64,000 nucleotides of DNA from PALSA-505 sp963699015 (GCA_963699015.1 CAVOSX010000002.1:372001-436000); one strand, 5' to 3'. Shown: positions 51,162-59,949, counted from the first letter of the stretch. Program-made: numbers and translations. The notes: a model not told the origin generated them from the sequence alone.

Positions 51162-53168
51162 ATGCGACACCCATCCGCATTCGCCGCTGACTGCCATCTG
51201 ACCGATGACCCCTCCCATGAGCTCGAGTTGGGAACGCATCGCGCGCAGCCGTTGAAGATGGGCTTCTCCTGCACCAATGCCGAGCGCGCCCAAGTCCAGG
51301 CTGTTCTGGGGCGGGCGGTGACGGTAGCCGAGCTCAGGCGCGCGGTGGGCACAGCGGTCGCGCAAGCGCAGCGTGACGCGATGGCAGCGTCACGCGCCCT
51401 GCGTGCGCGGCCACGCTCAGTTCGGACGTCGCGGATCTTCCGTAGCATCTTCAATGTCCCGCCGACATTCGTGCCGGCCTGGCGCCCCGGGAACGCGTCG
51501 TGGCCTGATCTGGGTGCACTCGTGGCCCTGCGCATCGACAACGGGTCACGCATCCTCGGTGGCGGGTACATGCACTTCTTCTGCTGGGGCAGTGCCGCCC
51601 ACTGCCCGGAATGCACCGAGCCGCCCTCCTCGTACCGAGCCTGCAGCAGCTATCGGGGTCGCCACCACATCTGCCTCGGGCGGGAGTGGTGGGAGTGGTA
51701 CCGCGACGGCCATGGCGACTTTATGGCCAGCACTCTGCTACACGAGGCCATGCACATCTACTTCAGGCTCGAGCACCACAAGGCGACCGTCGGGCGCCCC
51801 AGCGTCAACAACATGTACTGCTACGACACTATTGTCGCCATCCTGAACGGCCGGACCCCCAAGCCGGGCGACCGTAACAAATGCGCTCGCGGGCGCCGGG
51901 CGCCCGACCACGAGGACGATCTGGCGCAGAGTGAGGCCGAAGCGGAGAACGAGGAAGACGACTATGCGATCCGGGGCAACAGGTACACGTCCCAGGAGAA
52001 GCAATACGCGTCGACGCACCCGTCCGGCCTGGTCCTGACGTCCAGTGTCATCGGCCGATTGGAGCGGCGGCTCACCGCGCGTGCCCCATGGCCCTTGAGT
52101 GTGAGCAAGGAATGGGCTCGCTTTGGCGCGGGGCGGCTGGGCGATTTCGTCACGGACTACAATGACTTCGTTCAGTATTTCGGTGAAGTCCTCACTGCGA
52201 TCGGCCGATTGCAGGATCTGCTCAGCGCGGGCGCCCCGGAGCTGCCGAATCTGATGACGTCGCGACAAAAATACGCGCTGAGACCTACCACCGACAGACC
52301 TGAAGATACTGACAAGAAGATCCTCTACCGGCAGTGGCGGGACGAACAAGCGAAGTACGCGAACGCCGAAGGTGGCATATTGCGCGGTCTCGTATTTGAT
52401 GCGGCCTCGACCGCTGGGCAGTTCGAAGTGCAGCGACACGAATTCTGGCAGGCGGCCGGAGAACTCAAGCGCACCATCGCGGAGGCGAAACGCCTGGGCA
52501 AGAACAAGCCGACATATGACGCACTTGAACTGAGTCTCAGCGACGCCCTGGTCCTGGTCAACCCTTACGCCTCGGCGGCGAAGGCGATCGACATTGTCGT
52601 GGATGCGTACCAGAAGCGCAAGGAGTACGAGGAGAAGATGAACGAGTTCGCCGCGCGGGTCAGCGGGGCGAACGACGAAGTCAAGGACAGATACGAGAAA
52701 CTGCGCGACGTCGAGAAGTCCTACTGGGCGGCGCTGTTGCGTCATCGGCAATCAGTACTCGACCGGGACAGGACACGACTTGAGGCGCGACAGAAAGCGG
52801 CGCTGCTCGGCCAGAAGCTGGCGCCACCGGGTGAGAGACGACTGAGTGTGCTTGCCGAGATCCGGATGCCGATCTTGGTCGCCGATGCATGGCACGCGCT
52901 TGCGGTTATCGGCCCGCCGTCTCGCGCTAAACTCAGCAATGCGCTCAAGGGAAGGGCCGTTGTGGAAGAAGCTTCGCGTCGGGACCTGAGCTGGCGGCCC
53001 AAGTCCATGAGCGGACCACCGGCCGATCCGTTTGCCGAAATCACGCAGATCCGGCGGGCGTGGCAGCAAGCCAACTCCTGGTCTTCCATCCTGGCGTCTG
53101 ATGACGTCGAAGAATGGACGGCAGTCCACAAGTTGTGGGACGAGGTTTTCACCAAGTTCAACGTCTAG
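51162..53168 (+). CDS. M35-like (aspzincin) HExxH protein with long coiled-coil extension
   Basis: A 668-residue protein divergent from the acidic-protein operon. Residues 30-220 resemble lysine-specific M35 metalloendopeptidases: a starting CTNAERAQVQAVLGRAV, a Cys-rich loop (HFFCWGSAAHCPECTEPP), the strand HHICLGREWWEWYR, then HEAMH in TLLHEAMHIYFRLEHHKATV (about 194-198) and NNMYCYD about 20 residues later as the possible aspartate ligand. Residues 240-265 are acidic. Residues 380-600 are helical and coiled-coil-like (YQKRKEYEEKMNEFAARVSG and DRTRLEARQKAALLGQ). No signal peptide is seen, which is unusual for M35. AAGGAGG before ATG 51162 supports the start. Confidence 0.75.
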   Translation: MRHPSAFAADCHLTDDPSHELELGTHRAQPLKMGFSCTNAERAQVQAVLGRAVTVAELRRAVGTAVAQAQRDAMAASRALRARPRSVRTSRIFRSIFNVPPTFVPAWRPGNASWPDLGALVALRIDNGSRILGGGYMHFFCWGSAAHCPECTEPPSSYRACSSYRGRHHICLGREWWEWYRDGHGDFMASTLLHEAMHIYFRLEHHKATVGRPSVNNMYCYDTIVAILNGRTPKPGDRNKCARGRRAPDHEDDLAQSEAEAENEEDDYAIRGNRYTSQEKQYASTHPSGLVLTSSVIGRLERRLTARAPWPLSVSKEWARFGAGRLGDFVTDYNDFVQYFGEVLTAIGRLQDLLSAGAPELPNLMTSRQKYALRPTTDRPEDTDKKILYRQWRDEQAKYANAEGGILRGLVFDAASTAGQFEVQRHEFWQAAGELKRTIAEAKRLGKNKPTYDALELSLSDALVLVNPYASAAKAIDIVVDAYQKRKEYEEKMNEFAARVSGANDEVKDRYEKLRDVEKSYWAALLRHRQSVLDRDRTRLEARQKAALLGQKLAPPGERRLSVLAEIRMPILVADAWHALAVIGPPSRAKLSNALKGRAVVEEASRRDLSWRPKSMSGPPADPFAEITQIRRAWQQANSWSSILASDDVEEWTAVHKLWDEVFTKFNV

Positions 53169-53974
53169 CCCCGGCGCTCCACGACCGCGACGACAAGGGC
53201 CTAGACATAGTGCCCGAGATTGATGCCAGCGGTCGCCGGCCCGCGAACGGCCACCCCTGGCGAGCCTTCGGAGACGGGCACCTGCCCGAGCCGCAGAGCG
53301 CGGATACTCGACAGATGGTGACTGCCGCAGGCTTTGAAGGGAAACCTGTTCTCCGCTCTCGACCATGTCCCGAAAGAGGACACGAGGAGCCAGAAGCGCC
53401 CAAGCTGACGGGAGCCAAGGGTCGCGCGGACCTCGAGTGGCGCTGGGGGACAACTCGGCCCAGTGGCGTATGCCGAAGTCAACAAGGCCGTGAAGAAGCG
53501 GATCACGAAGGAGCTCACGGCGAAGGTGAAGACGGTTGCCTACCCGGCGACTGGCCCGCTCGGCATCAAGATCGACGGCACACGTCCAGCACTCCAGGCG
53601 TTCGTGGACCACTTGGCCGAGGAAGGCATCCGAGCCCTGGAGCGAGGGGTTGGGAAGTCGGCCTGTTAGCGTCGACCAGACGAGGCTGTTGCCGGGGATG
53701 CGGGTGACGGCGGCGTACAGTACAGGCAGCGGCCCTGGTCAGCGACCTGCGCCAGCAGCCGGATCGCCGCCACTCACATCAAATCAGACAAGTGGCCGGG
53801 GCAGGTTCGCAGCCTTGTCCTCGGAGATTTACACCAAGGTTCCGCCAACGGACACGCGCGAGGCACTCAGGAAGCTCGGGGGTGGCTGGACAGATGAACC
53901 CCGTTGCTGCACTTGCTGCTTCACCAAGATCAAAAACGGCCAGTTCCATGATGGGAACCCGCCGCTGACCTGGG
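53169..53974. other. Intergenic region after the M35-like gene
   Basis: About 800 bases of moderate GC content. One short ORF with possible coding character lies at 53463-53669; otherwise I see no gene before the right tRNA-like fragment. Confidence 0.4.
53463..53669 (+). CDS. Possible 68-residue hypothetical protein
   Basis: GTG 53463 opens a Lys-rich ORF (AYAEVNKAVKKRITKELTAK, then GIKIDGTRPALQAFVDHLAE) with helical propensity. No family or strong ribosome-binding site is recognised. Its Lys-rich composition differs from the shadow frames around it, which is the main reason to list it. Confidence 0.35.
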   Translation: MAYAEVNKAVKKRITKELTAKVKTVAYPATGPLGIKIDGTRPALQAFVDHLAEEGIRALERGVGKSAC

Positions 53975-54021
53975 TGGAGCTAAGGGGAGTCGAACCCCTG
54001 ACCTCTTGCATGCCATGCAAA
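53975..54021 (-). repeat. Right tRNA-Ala(GGC) fragment, positions 27-73 (att-like)
   Basis: On the minus strand this reads as the anticodon arm with loop ATGGCAT (anticodon GGC, T33 and A37 in place), the variable region, a perfect T arm (AGGGG-TTCGACT-CCCCT) and the acceptor strand TAGCTCC with discriminator A. The 5' acceptor strand and D arm that should precede it (54022 upward) do not pair, so it is a 3' fragment rather than an intact gene. It matches the left copy at 24338-24370. Confidence 0.75.
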
Positions 54022-54299
54022 TAAGAGGACTCTCTGACCAGACTGGATACGGCGCCTGCCTGCGATTACTGTGTCTGGAATGGTCTGGAGGAGTACTCGG
54101 GAATGCGGAGAACGGCTGACCTATTGGCTAGCCTCCCGCCGCCATCATCACTCCCTGTTCGAGCGCCGACGCGCTCATGGGAGGCTATTCTGCTGCACAA
54201 ACCTACCGGCTTCTGCAGTGATGAGACTTCCGCACATGCCGAATAGCGGACGTTGCTTGAGTGCATGCCGATGCCCGGTTATGCACACCCATGCATCAT

Positions 54300-54763
54300 G
54301 ATCACGATCAAATGGCTGCTGGCTTCTTGAGCCGTATTCTTTCTCAGCGCTCGCGCGTAACTCCGACTATGTCCGGCTGCCGCAGGAGGGTTACACCACG
54401 GGTCCTGCGCGCAGACGCTCCAGTTCTGTGCGGCCTTCTGGCCGAATGGCGCGCTCTCATCGCGAATATGACCGTGCCTGAACTACGCGTCCCGCCGGGC
54501 GGGGCGGAGATCGAGCGGCTGTTCGCCGGGTAGCGCGAGGAACTGGCCACCCGCCGCAAGTTCGTCCCGGCCGCGCGGAACTACGCGGCCGCGCGGCTGG
54601 AGGCCGGCGTCGGCCTGCGGGTCAACGAGATCCGCATGCTCGACTTGGACGACGTGCGCTGGGAGCTGGGCTGGTTCGGCAAGCTGAACGTCCGCCACGG
54701 CAAGGGAGCACGACGCCGCGGGCCCCAAGCCGCGGCTGGTGCCGCTGATCAACGGCGCTGACC
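54300..54763 (+). pseudogene. Tyrosine recombinase remnant
   Basis: Plus-strand codons give VPPGGAEIERLFAG, a stop (TAG 54531-54533), then REELATRRKFVPAARNYAAA, LEAGVGLRVNEIRMLDLDDV with the first catalytic arginine (GLR), FGKLNVRHGKGARRRG and, after a +1 shift in the CCCC run at 54723-54726, PKPRLVPLINGAD. The TAG probably replaces a tryptophan codon. The second Arg/His box and the tyrosine are absent because the frame meets the RidA gene at about 54764. It lies 280 bases from the right tRNA-Ala fragment, as an integrase next to its attachment site would. Confidence 0.75.
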
Positions 54764-55141
54764 TCAGCCCACCACCACATCCATCTCGACTGCCGCGCCC
54801 AGCGGCAGGGCGGCCACGCCGATCGCGGTGCGGGCCGGGTAGGGCTCGGCGAAGTGCCTGCGGTACGCCTCGTTCATCGCGCCGAACTGCGACATGTCGG
54901 TCAGGTAGACCCCGACCCGGATCACGTCGTCCAGGTCCTTGCCGATCGCCGCCAGAGTGGCCGCGATGTTGCGCAGGATCTGGTCGGCCTGCTGGGCGAC
55001 GTCGCCGTCGACCAGCTCGCCGGTGGCCGGGTCCTGGGCCACCTGCCCGGACAGAAAAAGCAGCCCGCCGCCGCGCACGGCCACCGAGAACGGCAGGCCC
55101 GGTGCTGGCAGCTGGTCACTGGTAACGGCGTCACGTGTCAT
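54764..55141 (-). CDS. RidA/YjgF family enamine/imine deaminase
   Basis: A 125-residue protein of the RidA family, which forms cytosolic trimers and hydrolyses reactive enamines/imines produced by PLP enzymes. Family landmarks are PGLPFSVAVRGGGLLFLSGQ, DVAQQADQILRNIAATLAAI, DDVIRVGVYLTDMSQFGAMN, PARTAIGVAALPLGAAVEMD, with the conserved arginine in PARTAIGVAALP. Its stop region abuts the truncated recombinase remnant, but the gene itself is intact. Confidence 0.93.
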   Translation of the reverse strand: MTRDAVTSDQLPAPGLPFSVAVRGGGLLFLSGQVAQDPATGELVDGDVAQQADQILRNIAATLAAIGKDLDDVIRVGVYLTDMSQFGAMNEAYRRHFAEPYPARTAIGVAALPLGAAVEMDVVVG

Positions 55142-55208
55142 GGCCGGTGAGTTCCTTTCTCTTATGTGCTGAGCCGTTGGATTCTTCGTCAGGACTACCG
55201 GGACGCCT

Positions 55209-55421
55209 CTACCCGGCCGTCCGCGGCCGGCGTGACCGGGATCCTGGATCCCGGCGGGGCCCGGGCTGCTGCGCTGCCAGCCGGGTTGACCGCCTCAGGT
55301 GCGCTGCCAGCCGACGCCGCTGGGTGTGGCGGGCTTCACGGGCCCGCCGCGCCTCACCGGCCTCGGTAATCAGATCCCGGGTGTGCTCGGCGGCGAGCTG
55401 CCGCAGGATGTCTGGATGCAT
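55209..55421 (-). CDS. Small Arg-rich actinobacterial protein (70 aa)
   Basis: A 70-residue protein starting MHPDILRQLAAEHTRDLITE, with helices of the type seen in many short actinobacterial proteins of unknown function, and an Arg-rich tail. AGGAGG lies five bases before ATG 55421. It is close to, and on the same strand as, the downstream end of the ECF sigma gene. Confidence 0.6.
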   Translation of the reverse strand: MHPDILRQLAAEHTRDLITEAGEARRAREARHTQRRRLAAHLRRSTRLAAQQPGPRRDPGSRSRRPRTAG

Positions 55422-55682
55422 GGTGTCCTCCTCGCGGGGTCGATCTTCGTTAGCCGGGATCGAGCTGGCGTACCGGAATCGGGGGTCGGCCCACAATGGA
55501 ACGGCCATTGGCGATAGCGGGCCGGGAGTCGCCGGGTTACCGCCTGTGGCCGCCGCTCCGCCTGCTGCCTGCGTGCTGCCCGCCGCGGCGGATGGGCCGG
55601 GGATCTTGCTGAGGCTCTGGTATTCGAGGGCGCATTCCCCGGCCAGGATCGCTGCTGCTCACTATCGCTGCTCCAAGGCTGG

Positions 55683-56693
55683 TCACCGGGCCGGGAGCGA
55701 TCGAGGTAGCCCGAACCACGGCAGCACGCTGGCCTCGAAGCGGGTCATGGCGCAGATCCGGTCGCCGGCCAGGGTGAGCACGTAGAAGGCGGTCGCGTGG
55801 CGGATTCCGGCCGGGACGCGCAGGTATGCCGCAAACGCGGGCTGGCCGTTGGCTCGGGTCGGCACGAGGTCGAACCTGCGGCCCGCGCCGAACTGGCGGG
55901 CGCAGTAGCGGGTCACGAGGTCTCGGCCCTCGTATCCGAAGGGCTCCGGAGGCATCGCGATGAAGACGTCGTCGGTCAGCAGGGCCACCAGCGCGTCGAG
56001 ATCGGCCGACTGCCACGCGCGGGCGAACATGGCCACGATCGCGTCCTCGGCGGGCGAGCCGGCGGCGGGCGGCGGCTGGTGGCCGGCGGCTTGCTGCCGG
56101 CGCTGCAGGCTGGCGCGGGCTCGTTTGAGGGCGCTGTTGACCGATTGGACGGTCACCTCCAGCATGCCGGCCACCTCGCTGGCGTGGAATCCGAGGACGT
56201 CGCGCAAGATGAGGACGGCGACCTGGCGCGGCGGAAGCATCTGCAGGGCGGCCACGAAGGCCAGCGAGATGGCTTCGCTCTGCTCGTAGCGGGCCTCCGG
56301 CCCGAGCGGCCGGTCGACGGCGTCCTCGAGCAATGCGTCAGGAAACGGCTGCAGCCAGACGGCCTCGTCGCGCGGCGTCGGCACGGGCGGTTCGAACTGC
56401 GACATATCCCACTCCCTGGCCGGGCGCCGGCTCGCCGCGCGGCGCGCGTTGAGGCACCGGTTGGTGGCGATCTTGTACAGCCAGGTGCGCAGCGACGCGC
56501 GTTCCTCAGTGAACCCGCCGATGCCTTGCCAGGCAGCCAGCATCGTCTCCTGGACGGCGTCTTCGGCGTCCTGGAAGGATCCGAGCATCCGGTAGCAGTG
56601 CACCTGCAGCTCCCGCCGGTGGGACTCGGCCAGCTCCCGGAACGCCTCTCCATCCCCTGCCCGCGCCCGTGAGAGCAGATCGGCTGTCACCAT
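55683..56693 (-). CDS. ECF sigma factor with SnoaL-like C-terminal domain
   Basis: A 336-residue sigma-70 family protein. Region 2 (about 8-75) contains ELQVHCYRMLGSFQDAEDAV and SLRTWLYKIATNRCLNARRA. Region 4 (about 135-190) has LQMLPPRQVAVLILRDVLGF, then HASEVAGMLEVTVQSVNSAL. The C-terminal 130 residues form a SnoaL/NTF2-like domain (MFARAWQSADLDALVALLTD and FYVLTLAGDRICAMTRFEAS), as in the SigJ/ECF41-like group, where it modulates activity without a separate anti-sigma factor. ATG 56693 has GAAGGAG upstream. It is divergent from an MFS exporter. Confidence 0.9.
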   Translation of the reverse strand: MVTADLLSRARAGDGEAFRELAESHRRELQVHCYRMLGSFQDAEDAVQETMLAAWQGIGGFTEERASLRTWLYKIATNRCLNARRAASRRPAREWDMSQFEPPVPTPRDEAVWLQPFPDALLEDAVDRPLGPEARYEQSEAISLAFVAALQMLPPRQVAVLILRDVLGFHASEVAGMLEVTVQSVNSALKRARASLQRRQQAAGHQPPPAAGSPAEDAIVAMFARAWQSADLDALVALLTDDVFIAMPPEPFGYEGRDLVTRYCARQFGAGRRFDLVPTRANGQPAFAAYLRVPAGIRHATAFYVLTLAGDRICAMTRFEASVLPWFGLPRSLPAR

Positions 56694-56737
56694 CCTGCGC
56701 TCCTTCCTTCGCACCACGTCGTACCTCCGCCCGGTAT

Positions 56738-56802
56738 ATACACCGCCCACGGCGCGAACTGGGCGGCTCGCGGGCGCCCAGTTTCCCAGTGCCGCGGTGT
56801 AT
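56738..56802. promoter_or_regulatory. Nested inverted repeats between ECF sigma and MFS genes
   Basis: Outer arms ATACACCGC (56738-56746) and GCGGTGTAT (56794-56802) enclose inner arms AACTGGGCG (56757-56765) and CGCCCAGTT (56775-56783). The inner pair has a nine-base spacer. The position between divergent genes suggests operator or promoter elements. Confidence 0.6.
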
Positions 56803-56877
56803 GCACTACCGACCGCCCGGACGATCCGCCCACCGGATCGTGCCGCAGCAGCTGGAAACGACCCTGGAAGGTTGACG

Positions 56878-58230
56878 ATGGAATCGTCTGCAGCCAACCG
56901 CAGGAAGCAAGTGAGCAGGATGCTCGCTCGTGTGTTCGGCGGCTGGCGGACGGGCCTGTCGGGGCCTGTCATCGTTCTTCAGGCCGGGACCGCGGTCAAC
57001 TACTTCGGCACCGGACTGATCCTTCCCTTCGAGATCATCTACCTGCACCAGGCCCGCGGCTTCCCAACGGCGACTGCGGGGCTGGTCCTGGCGGCGGTCA
57101 TGGGCACGGCGGCGGTCGTAACGCCCTCTTCGGGTGCGCTGCTCGATCGTTTCCGTGCCAAGCCGATCCTGATCACCGGCAATCTCGCGAGCGCACTCGG
57201 CTACGCGGGCTTCGCCTTCGTCGACCGTCCCTGGCAAGCCTTCGTCTGCTCGGCCGTCGGCGGCGCCGGGTTCGGAGTCGCGAACACCGCGAACCAGGTT
57301 CTGACCCTGACCCTGGTGTCAGCGGAGCAGCGCGCCTCCTCGATCGCGCTCCGCCGAGTCGCCGGCAACTTCGGTCTCGGCAGCGGCGCGACGGTTGCGG
57401 GCTTCATCATCGCTTCCGCCCATGACCTGCGCGCGTTCCAGGCGCTCTACCTCTTCGACGGCCTCACCTTCGCTGTCTTCGCGCTGGTTGTGCTCGTGGG
57501 GATCCCGAATCCTCGCCCTGCGAACGCTGCGTCGGCGAGCGACAGGGGAACCGGCTTCCGAGCAGTTGCTCACGACCGGCTCTTCCTCATCTTGATCGCC
57601 GCCAACATCGTGCTCGTGATGACCGGCGGCGCGCTCTTTTCCAACATCCTCGCGCCGTTCGCCAAGGCGCACACGCCTGTCGGGCCGGGCGAGATCGGCG
57701 TCGTCATCTTCATCAACACCTTCTTCATCGTCGTCGCGCAGATTCCAGCCACACGGGTCGTCAAGCGCATGCGCCGCGCACACGCTCTTGCCGCGACCAG
57801 CGCGCTATTTGCAATCGGCCTGCTCGCGGTCCTGCTCGCAACGCTAACGAGCTCGACGCTCACCGCCACCACCGTCTTGGCCGGGGTCGCGATCGTGATC
57901 GCGATCGGTGAGTGCGCGCAGTTCATCGTGGTCGGCCCCATCGTCGCCGACCTCGCACCGCCGCATCTGCTCGGCCGCTACATGTCGCTCTACGGCCTCA
58001 GCTTCACGGCAGGCGTGGCCCTCGGCCCCGCGGTCGGCGGCGCGCTGCTCGCAACGTCACCCGACGCCGTCTGGTGGGGCGGCGCCTTGGCGGTAGCACT
58101 GACCGGAGCCGGCTTGCTGCGACTCGGCGCCCGGATACCCGACCCGCTCTTGCAGGCGCAATGCCCCCCGCCGCAAGCCGTCAGCGCGGCCGATATGGAC
58201 TCCGCCTGCCACAGCCAAATGAATAGTTGA
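56878..58230 (+). CDS. MFS exporter
   Basis: A 450-residue 12-helix major facilitator protein: GTAVNYFGTGLILPFEIIYL, GLVLAAVMGTAAVVTPSSGA, motif A LLDRFRAKPILITGNLAS and ALRRVAGNFGLGSGATVAGF, a central loop, then TGGALFSNILAPFAKAHTP and LLGRYMSLYGLSFTAGVALG. It should export a drug or metabolite in exchange for protons; the substrate is unknown. GGAAGG lies six bases before ATG 56878. It is divergent from the ECF sigma factor, with nested inverted repeats between them. A hairpin follows at 58251. Confidence 0.88.
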   Translation: MESSAANRRKQVSRMLARVFGGWRTGLSGPVIVLQAGTAVNYFGTGLILPFEIIYLHQARGFPTATAGLVLAAVMGTAAVVTPSSGALLDRFRAKPILITGNLASALGYAGFAFVDRPWQAFVCSAVGGAGFGVANTANQVLTLTLVSAEQRASSIALRRVAGNFGLGSGATVAGFIIASAHDLRAFQALYLFDGLTFAVFALVVLVGIPNPRPANAASASDRGTGFRAVAHDRLFLILIAANIVLVMTGGALFSNILAPFAKAHTPVGPGEIGVVIFINTFFIVVAQIPATRVVKRMRRAHALAATSALFAIGLLAVLLATLTSSTLTATTVLAGVAIVIAIGECAQFIVVGPIVADLAPPHLLGRYMSLYGLSFTAGVALGPAVGGALLATSPDAVWWGGALAVALTGAGLLRLGARIPDPLLQAQCPPPQAVSAADMDSACHSQMNS

Positions 58231-58250
58231 GGTGCCCCCGAGTTCCCGAA

Positions 58251-58276
58251 CAGGGAGATCAATAAGATCTTCCCTG
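58251..58276 (+). terminator. Hairpin after the MFS gene
   Basis: CAGGGAGATC and GATCTTCCCTG (one bulged T) form a stem around AATAA at 58251-58276, about 20 bases after the MFS stop. No T run follows. It may equally belong to the left end of the IS3 remnant that starts at 58294. Confidence 0.55.
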
Positions 58277-58293
58277 AAAGGGGACGGGGAGAA

Positions 58294-58392
58294 ATGGCGA
58301 AAGGCAAGTATTACGCTCCGGAATTCAAGGAACAGGCCGTGAAGATGGTGGTCGGCCTGGCCTGCACCTACGACCTGCTCCACGCCTTATAG
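58294..58392 (+). pseudogene. N-terminal scrap of an IS3-type transposase OrfA
   Basis: A 32-residue ORF begins MAKGKYYAPEFKEQAVKMVV, the start of the helix-turn-helix of IS3/IS150 OrfA proteins, then ends at TAG after TYDLLHAL. A purine-rich ribosome-binding site (GGGGACGGGGAG) precedes it. The rest of the element is missing. Confidence 0.65.
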
Positions 58393-58833
58393 GGCCAGTG
58401 CTTCCGGCTGGACGCCCATCCTGACCGGTCGTGGTCAGCATGGCCGCGCCGCGGACAGACGCCAGGTATGACCGCGGCCGGATCGAGGCCGCCCGCACGG
58501 GGCGCGTCGCCGCACCGGACTGCCTCACGCACATGTGCCACCACGTGCACGCGGCCGACCAGCGCGACCTATATCTGGCGCTGCTGCAGACCAATGACCA
58601 CAGCACCGTGCCCGGCCCTGTCATAGCATCGAGTCTCCTGCCGATAGCCGCAAAGATCTGCCGCAGATCAGTCTCACAATGCTCGTGACCAGGTGATACA
58701 GTTCCAGGCCGCTAAACTTCGCCGCGAATTCGCCAGGAATAGCGAGTGACAGAAGACCCTGTTAGGCGCGCCTCCAACAAGCGAGATCGAAGAGGGCGTT
58801 TCCGCGCATAGCGAGTCCTCTTTGCTGTCGGTG
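58393..58833. other. Intergenic region between transposase remnants
   Basis: About 440 bases. I see no convincing gene; the open frames on both strands have no recognisable motifs or ribosome-binding sites. It probably consists of decayed mobile DNA. Confidence 0.4.
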
Positions 58834-59872
58834 TCAACTGGTTGGCCGGGGTTTCTTCGACGCGGCCGCGGGGTTCCGGGCCGGGCGCTGATGGGCTCGG
58901 TTCGGCTGACTTGGGGCGCGGCCTGCGGTAGCGCCGGGCCGTGTGGTGGTGGCAGGCCCGGGAGTGGCTTGCCCGAAGAGCCGGCGTGCGGGGTGTGAGC
59001 CGGCCGCCCTGGAGACAGAGCGGTTCCCCGGTTGCCCTCCCGGGCTCTTTGGGCAGGCGGCAGCGGCCTGCCGGGCGTCGGCCGCCAGCGCCGCGTAGAT
59101 CGCATCGCTGATCCGCCGCCTGAGCGCCCGCAGCGCCTCCTTGTGCGTCTTGCCCTCCGCCAGTTTCTTCTCGTAGCAGGCCCGGCCCTGGCTGTGCTTA
59201 TGCCGGATCTGAGTGATCGCGGCCATGTGGATCGCGTGGTTGAGCCTGCGGTTGCCGCGCAGCGACAGCCGGCAGATCTTGCGGCCGCCGGAAGACACCT
59301 CGACCGGGGCGGTGCCGTTGGCGGCGGCGAAGTGGTCCCGGCTGGGGAACCGGAACACCTGGCGCACGTCGCCGATCACGGTCCCGGCGATGACCGGGCC
59401 GACGCCGAACAGGCCGGTCAGGCCGGTGCCCGGGGCCCGGACCGCCGCGGCCGGCTTCTTGCTGGTGTCGCGCAGCTGGGCGTCCAGGCGGCGGATGCCG
59501 GCGAGGAACCCGGCGGCGAGCTCACAGCGGGCCCGGGCAACCGCGCCGGATGGGCTGACACGCTCGAGGATGCGGGCGGCCTGGGCCGCGGAGATCTCCT
59601 TCTGGTGACCGCCAGGGACCAGGTCGCAGAGCACCGCATGCAGCCGGCAGGCGCCTGGTTGCGGGCCCGGGCCAGGTCCCGGTGCCTCTTGGCCCAGACC
59701 TTCAGCACGGCGGCGTGGTCCTCAGCGAGCACCGGGCGCCTGGCCGTGGAGCGCAGCGCCGCGACCGCCACCGGCCGGGCATCGTCGGGGTCGTTCTTGC
59801 TGGTATCCCCGGCCTGCAGCAGCCGCACCCGGGCGGCCAGCTCGGGCGGCACGTCCAGCACCTGCTCCCTGG
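58834..59872 (-). pseudogene. IS110-family transposase, truncated and frameshifted
   Basis: Two minus-strand frames together give the last three quarters of an IS110/IS1111-type transposase. The upstream frame has VLDVPPELAARVRLLQAGDT and SKNDPDDARPVAVAAL. After a shift near 59650 the second frame has LHAVLCDLVPGG-like sequence, LTGLFGVGPVIAGTVIGDVR, DHFAAANGTAPVEVSSGGRK (the Ser-containing transposase box), LRGNRRLNHAIHMAAITQIR and a long Pro-rich tail. The N-terminal RuvC-like part with the first catalytic Asp-Glu residues is missing, so it should be inactive. Confidence 0.82.
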
Positions 59873-59949
59873 CGTTGGTACTCGTGCGGAGACTCGCGGA
59901 CCGAGACAATGCAGGGGGTCCGTGCGCGACTTTTTGGGAGTCCAGAATC

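Noticed and set aside
41895..53168. Prophage or phage-tail-like injection system
   Set aside because: No tail sheath, tube, baseplate, capsid or terminase-like proteins are visible; only peptidase-like and charge-rich proteins.
53975..54060. Complete tRNA-Ala gene
   Set aside because: The T arm, anticodon arm and 3' acceptor strand are good, but the upstream sequence has no complementary 5' acceptor strand and no D arm.
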